Positions 21,722 to 21,892 of a DNA stretch of 21,892 nt are shown here, piece after piece. Every line of letters starts with the position of its first letter. Positions within the stretch are counted from its first letter, which is position 1. The notes under the pieces were generated by a model. It was not told where the DNA came from. It worked only from the letters and a program-made list of their open reading frames with translations, and made no database searches. Both the position numbers and the translations under genes were made by a program. The DNA lies in assembly GCA_027031505.1 (NCBI GenBank), contig JALVQH010000003.1:1-21892 (forward strand), given 5' to 3'. The DNA is from Campylobacteraceae bacterium (GTDB lineage: Bacteria; Campylobacterota; Campylobacteria; Campylobacterales; Sulfurovaceae).

Positions 21722-21724
21722 ATA

Positions 21725-21755
21725 ACACTATAACATATAGTGTGTTAACAGTCAA
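21725..21755 (-). promoter_or_regulatory. higBA promoter with palindromic operator
   Basis: On the minus strand TTGACT (21755-21750), a 17-nt spacer and TATAGT (21732-21727) form a good sigma-70 promoter, the only one here with a clear -35 box. The palindrome ACACTAT-AACAT-ATAGTGT (21725-21743) covers the -10 box, the expected HigA operator. Confidence 0.7.
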
Positions 21756-21853
21756 GTGCTGTTCTACGCGTACACTCCGGCATACAGAAGCGGTTTATTT
21801 CTCTCGTTCCCCATCTCCTGAGACTGCGAAAGAACTCACACCTTATAGGAGCA

Positions 21854-21867
21854 GGGGCTTTAGCCCC
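21854..21867. repeat. REP-like hairpin
   Basis: GGGGCT-TT-AGCCCC is a perfect 6-bp inverted repeat with a 2-nt centre, the same design as the hairpin at 11493. Positions 21756-21853 contain no recognisable gene or other signal. Confidence 0.45.
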
Positions 21868-21869
21868 GT

Positions 21870-21887
21870 TAAAATGGCGCCATTTTA
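21870..21887. repeat. 18-bp perfect palindrome
   Basis: TAAAATGGCGCCATTTTA reads the same on both strands, two bases after the REP-like hairpin. It may be a protein-binding site or part of a compound repeat cut by the window edge. Confidence 0.4.
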
Positions 21888-21892
21888 TGGAG

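Overview
The window is about 22 kb of chromosome from a member of the Campylobacterota (formerly Epsilonproteobacteria), probably a free-living, moderate-GC type such as a Sulfuricurvum, Sulfurimonas or Sulfurovum relative. The main reason is gene order: a divergent HIT-family gene, then pheS-pheT-aroA-ispH-rpsA and serA. As I recall, Helicobacter pylori (HP0397-HP0404) and Campylobacter jejuni (Cj0891c-Cj0898) keep this order. Several promoters carry TATAAT with no convincing -35 box, which also fits this phylum. The genus is inference.

Layout. Positions 1-850 hold the C-terminal end of an outer-membrane beta-barrel protein. Positions 980-1333 (minus) hold a HIT hydrolase. Positions 1454-8615 form a compact housekeeping run (pheS, pheT, aroA, ispH, then rpsA from its own promoter), with junctions that overlap by 4 to 22 nt up to ispH. 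serA follows rpsA after 24 nt. A small lipoprotein gene and efp follow, each with its own TATAAT box. The efp to DJ-1/PfpI gap (11420-11564) is a mosaic of heptamer arrays and hairpins. A DJ-1/PfpI protein and a class I aminotransferase end this conserved part.

Positions 13252-16260 are an accessory islet. It holds a RelB/RelE-type toxin-antitoxin pair and an in-frame chimera of two gene remnants: a frameshifted, internally deleted AAA/DUF4143 ATPase joined to the C-terminal half of a GIY-YIG nuclease. It also holds a complete class II Fic AMP-transferase gene, flanked by imperfect 31-bp direct repeats and preceded by an inverted repeat that covers its ribosome binding site. Positions 16293-16929 encode a tightly overlapping acidic/basic pair of unknown proteins with the layout of a toxin-antitoxin module, 25 nt upstream of dnaE (16955-20509).

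After dnaE come a 33-codon single-span membrane miniprotein, a convergent two-span membrane protein, and a complete higBA module on the minus strand with a palindrome over its -10 box. The right edge carries a REP-like hairpin and an 18-bp perfect palindrome.

The core genes serve translation (PheST, S1, EF-P), amino-acid and isoprenoid synthesis (AroA, SerA, aminotransferase, IspH) and replication (DnaE). The accessory genes are addiction, stress or defence-type modules lodged between them. I found no tRNA, rRNA, CRISPR array or intact insertion sequence. The most unusual items are the acidic/basic pair beside dnaE, the ATPase/nuclease scar, the Fic leader and flanking repeats, and the compound intergenic element seen at 11421 and 16134.
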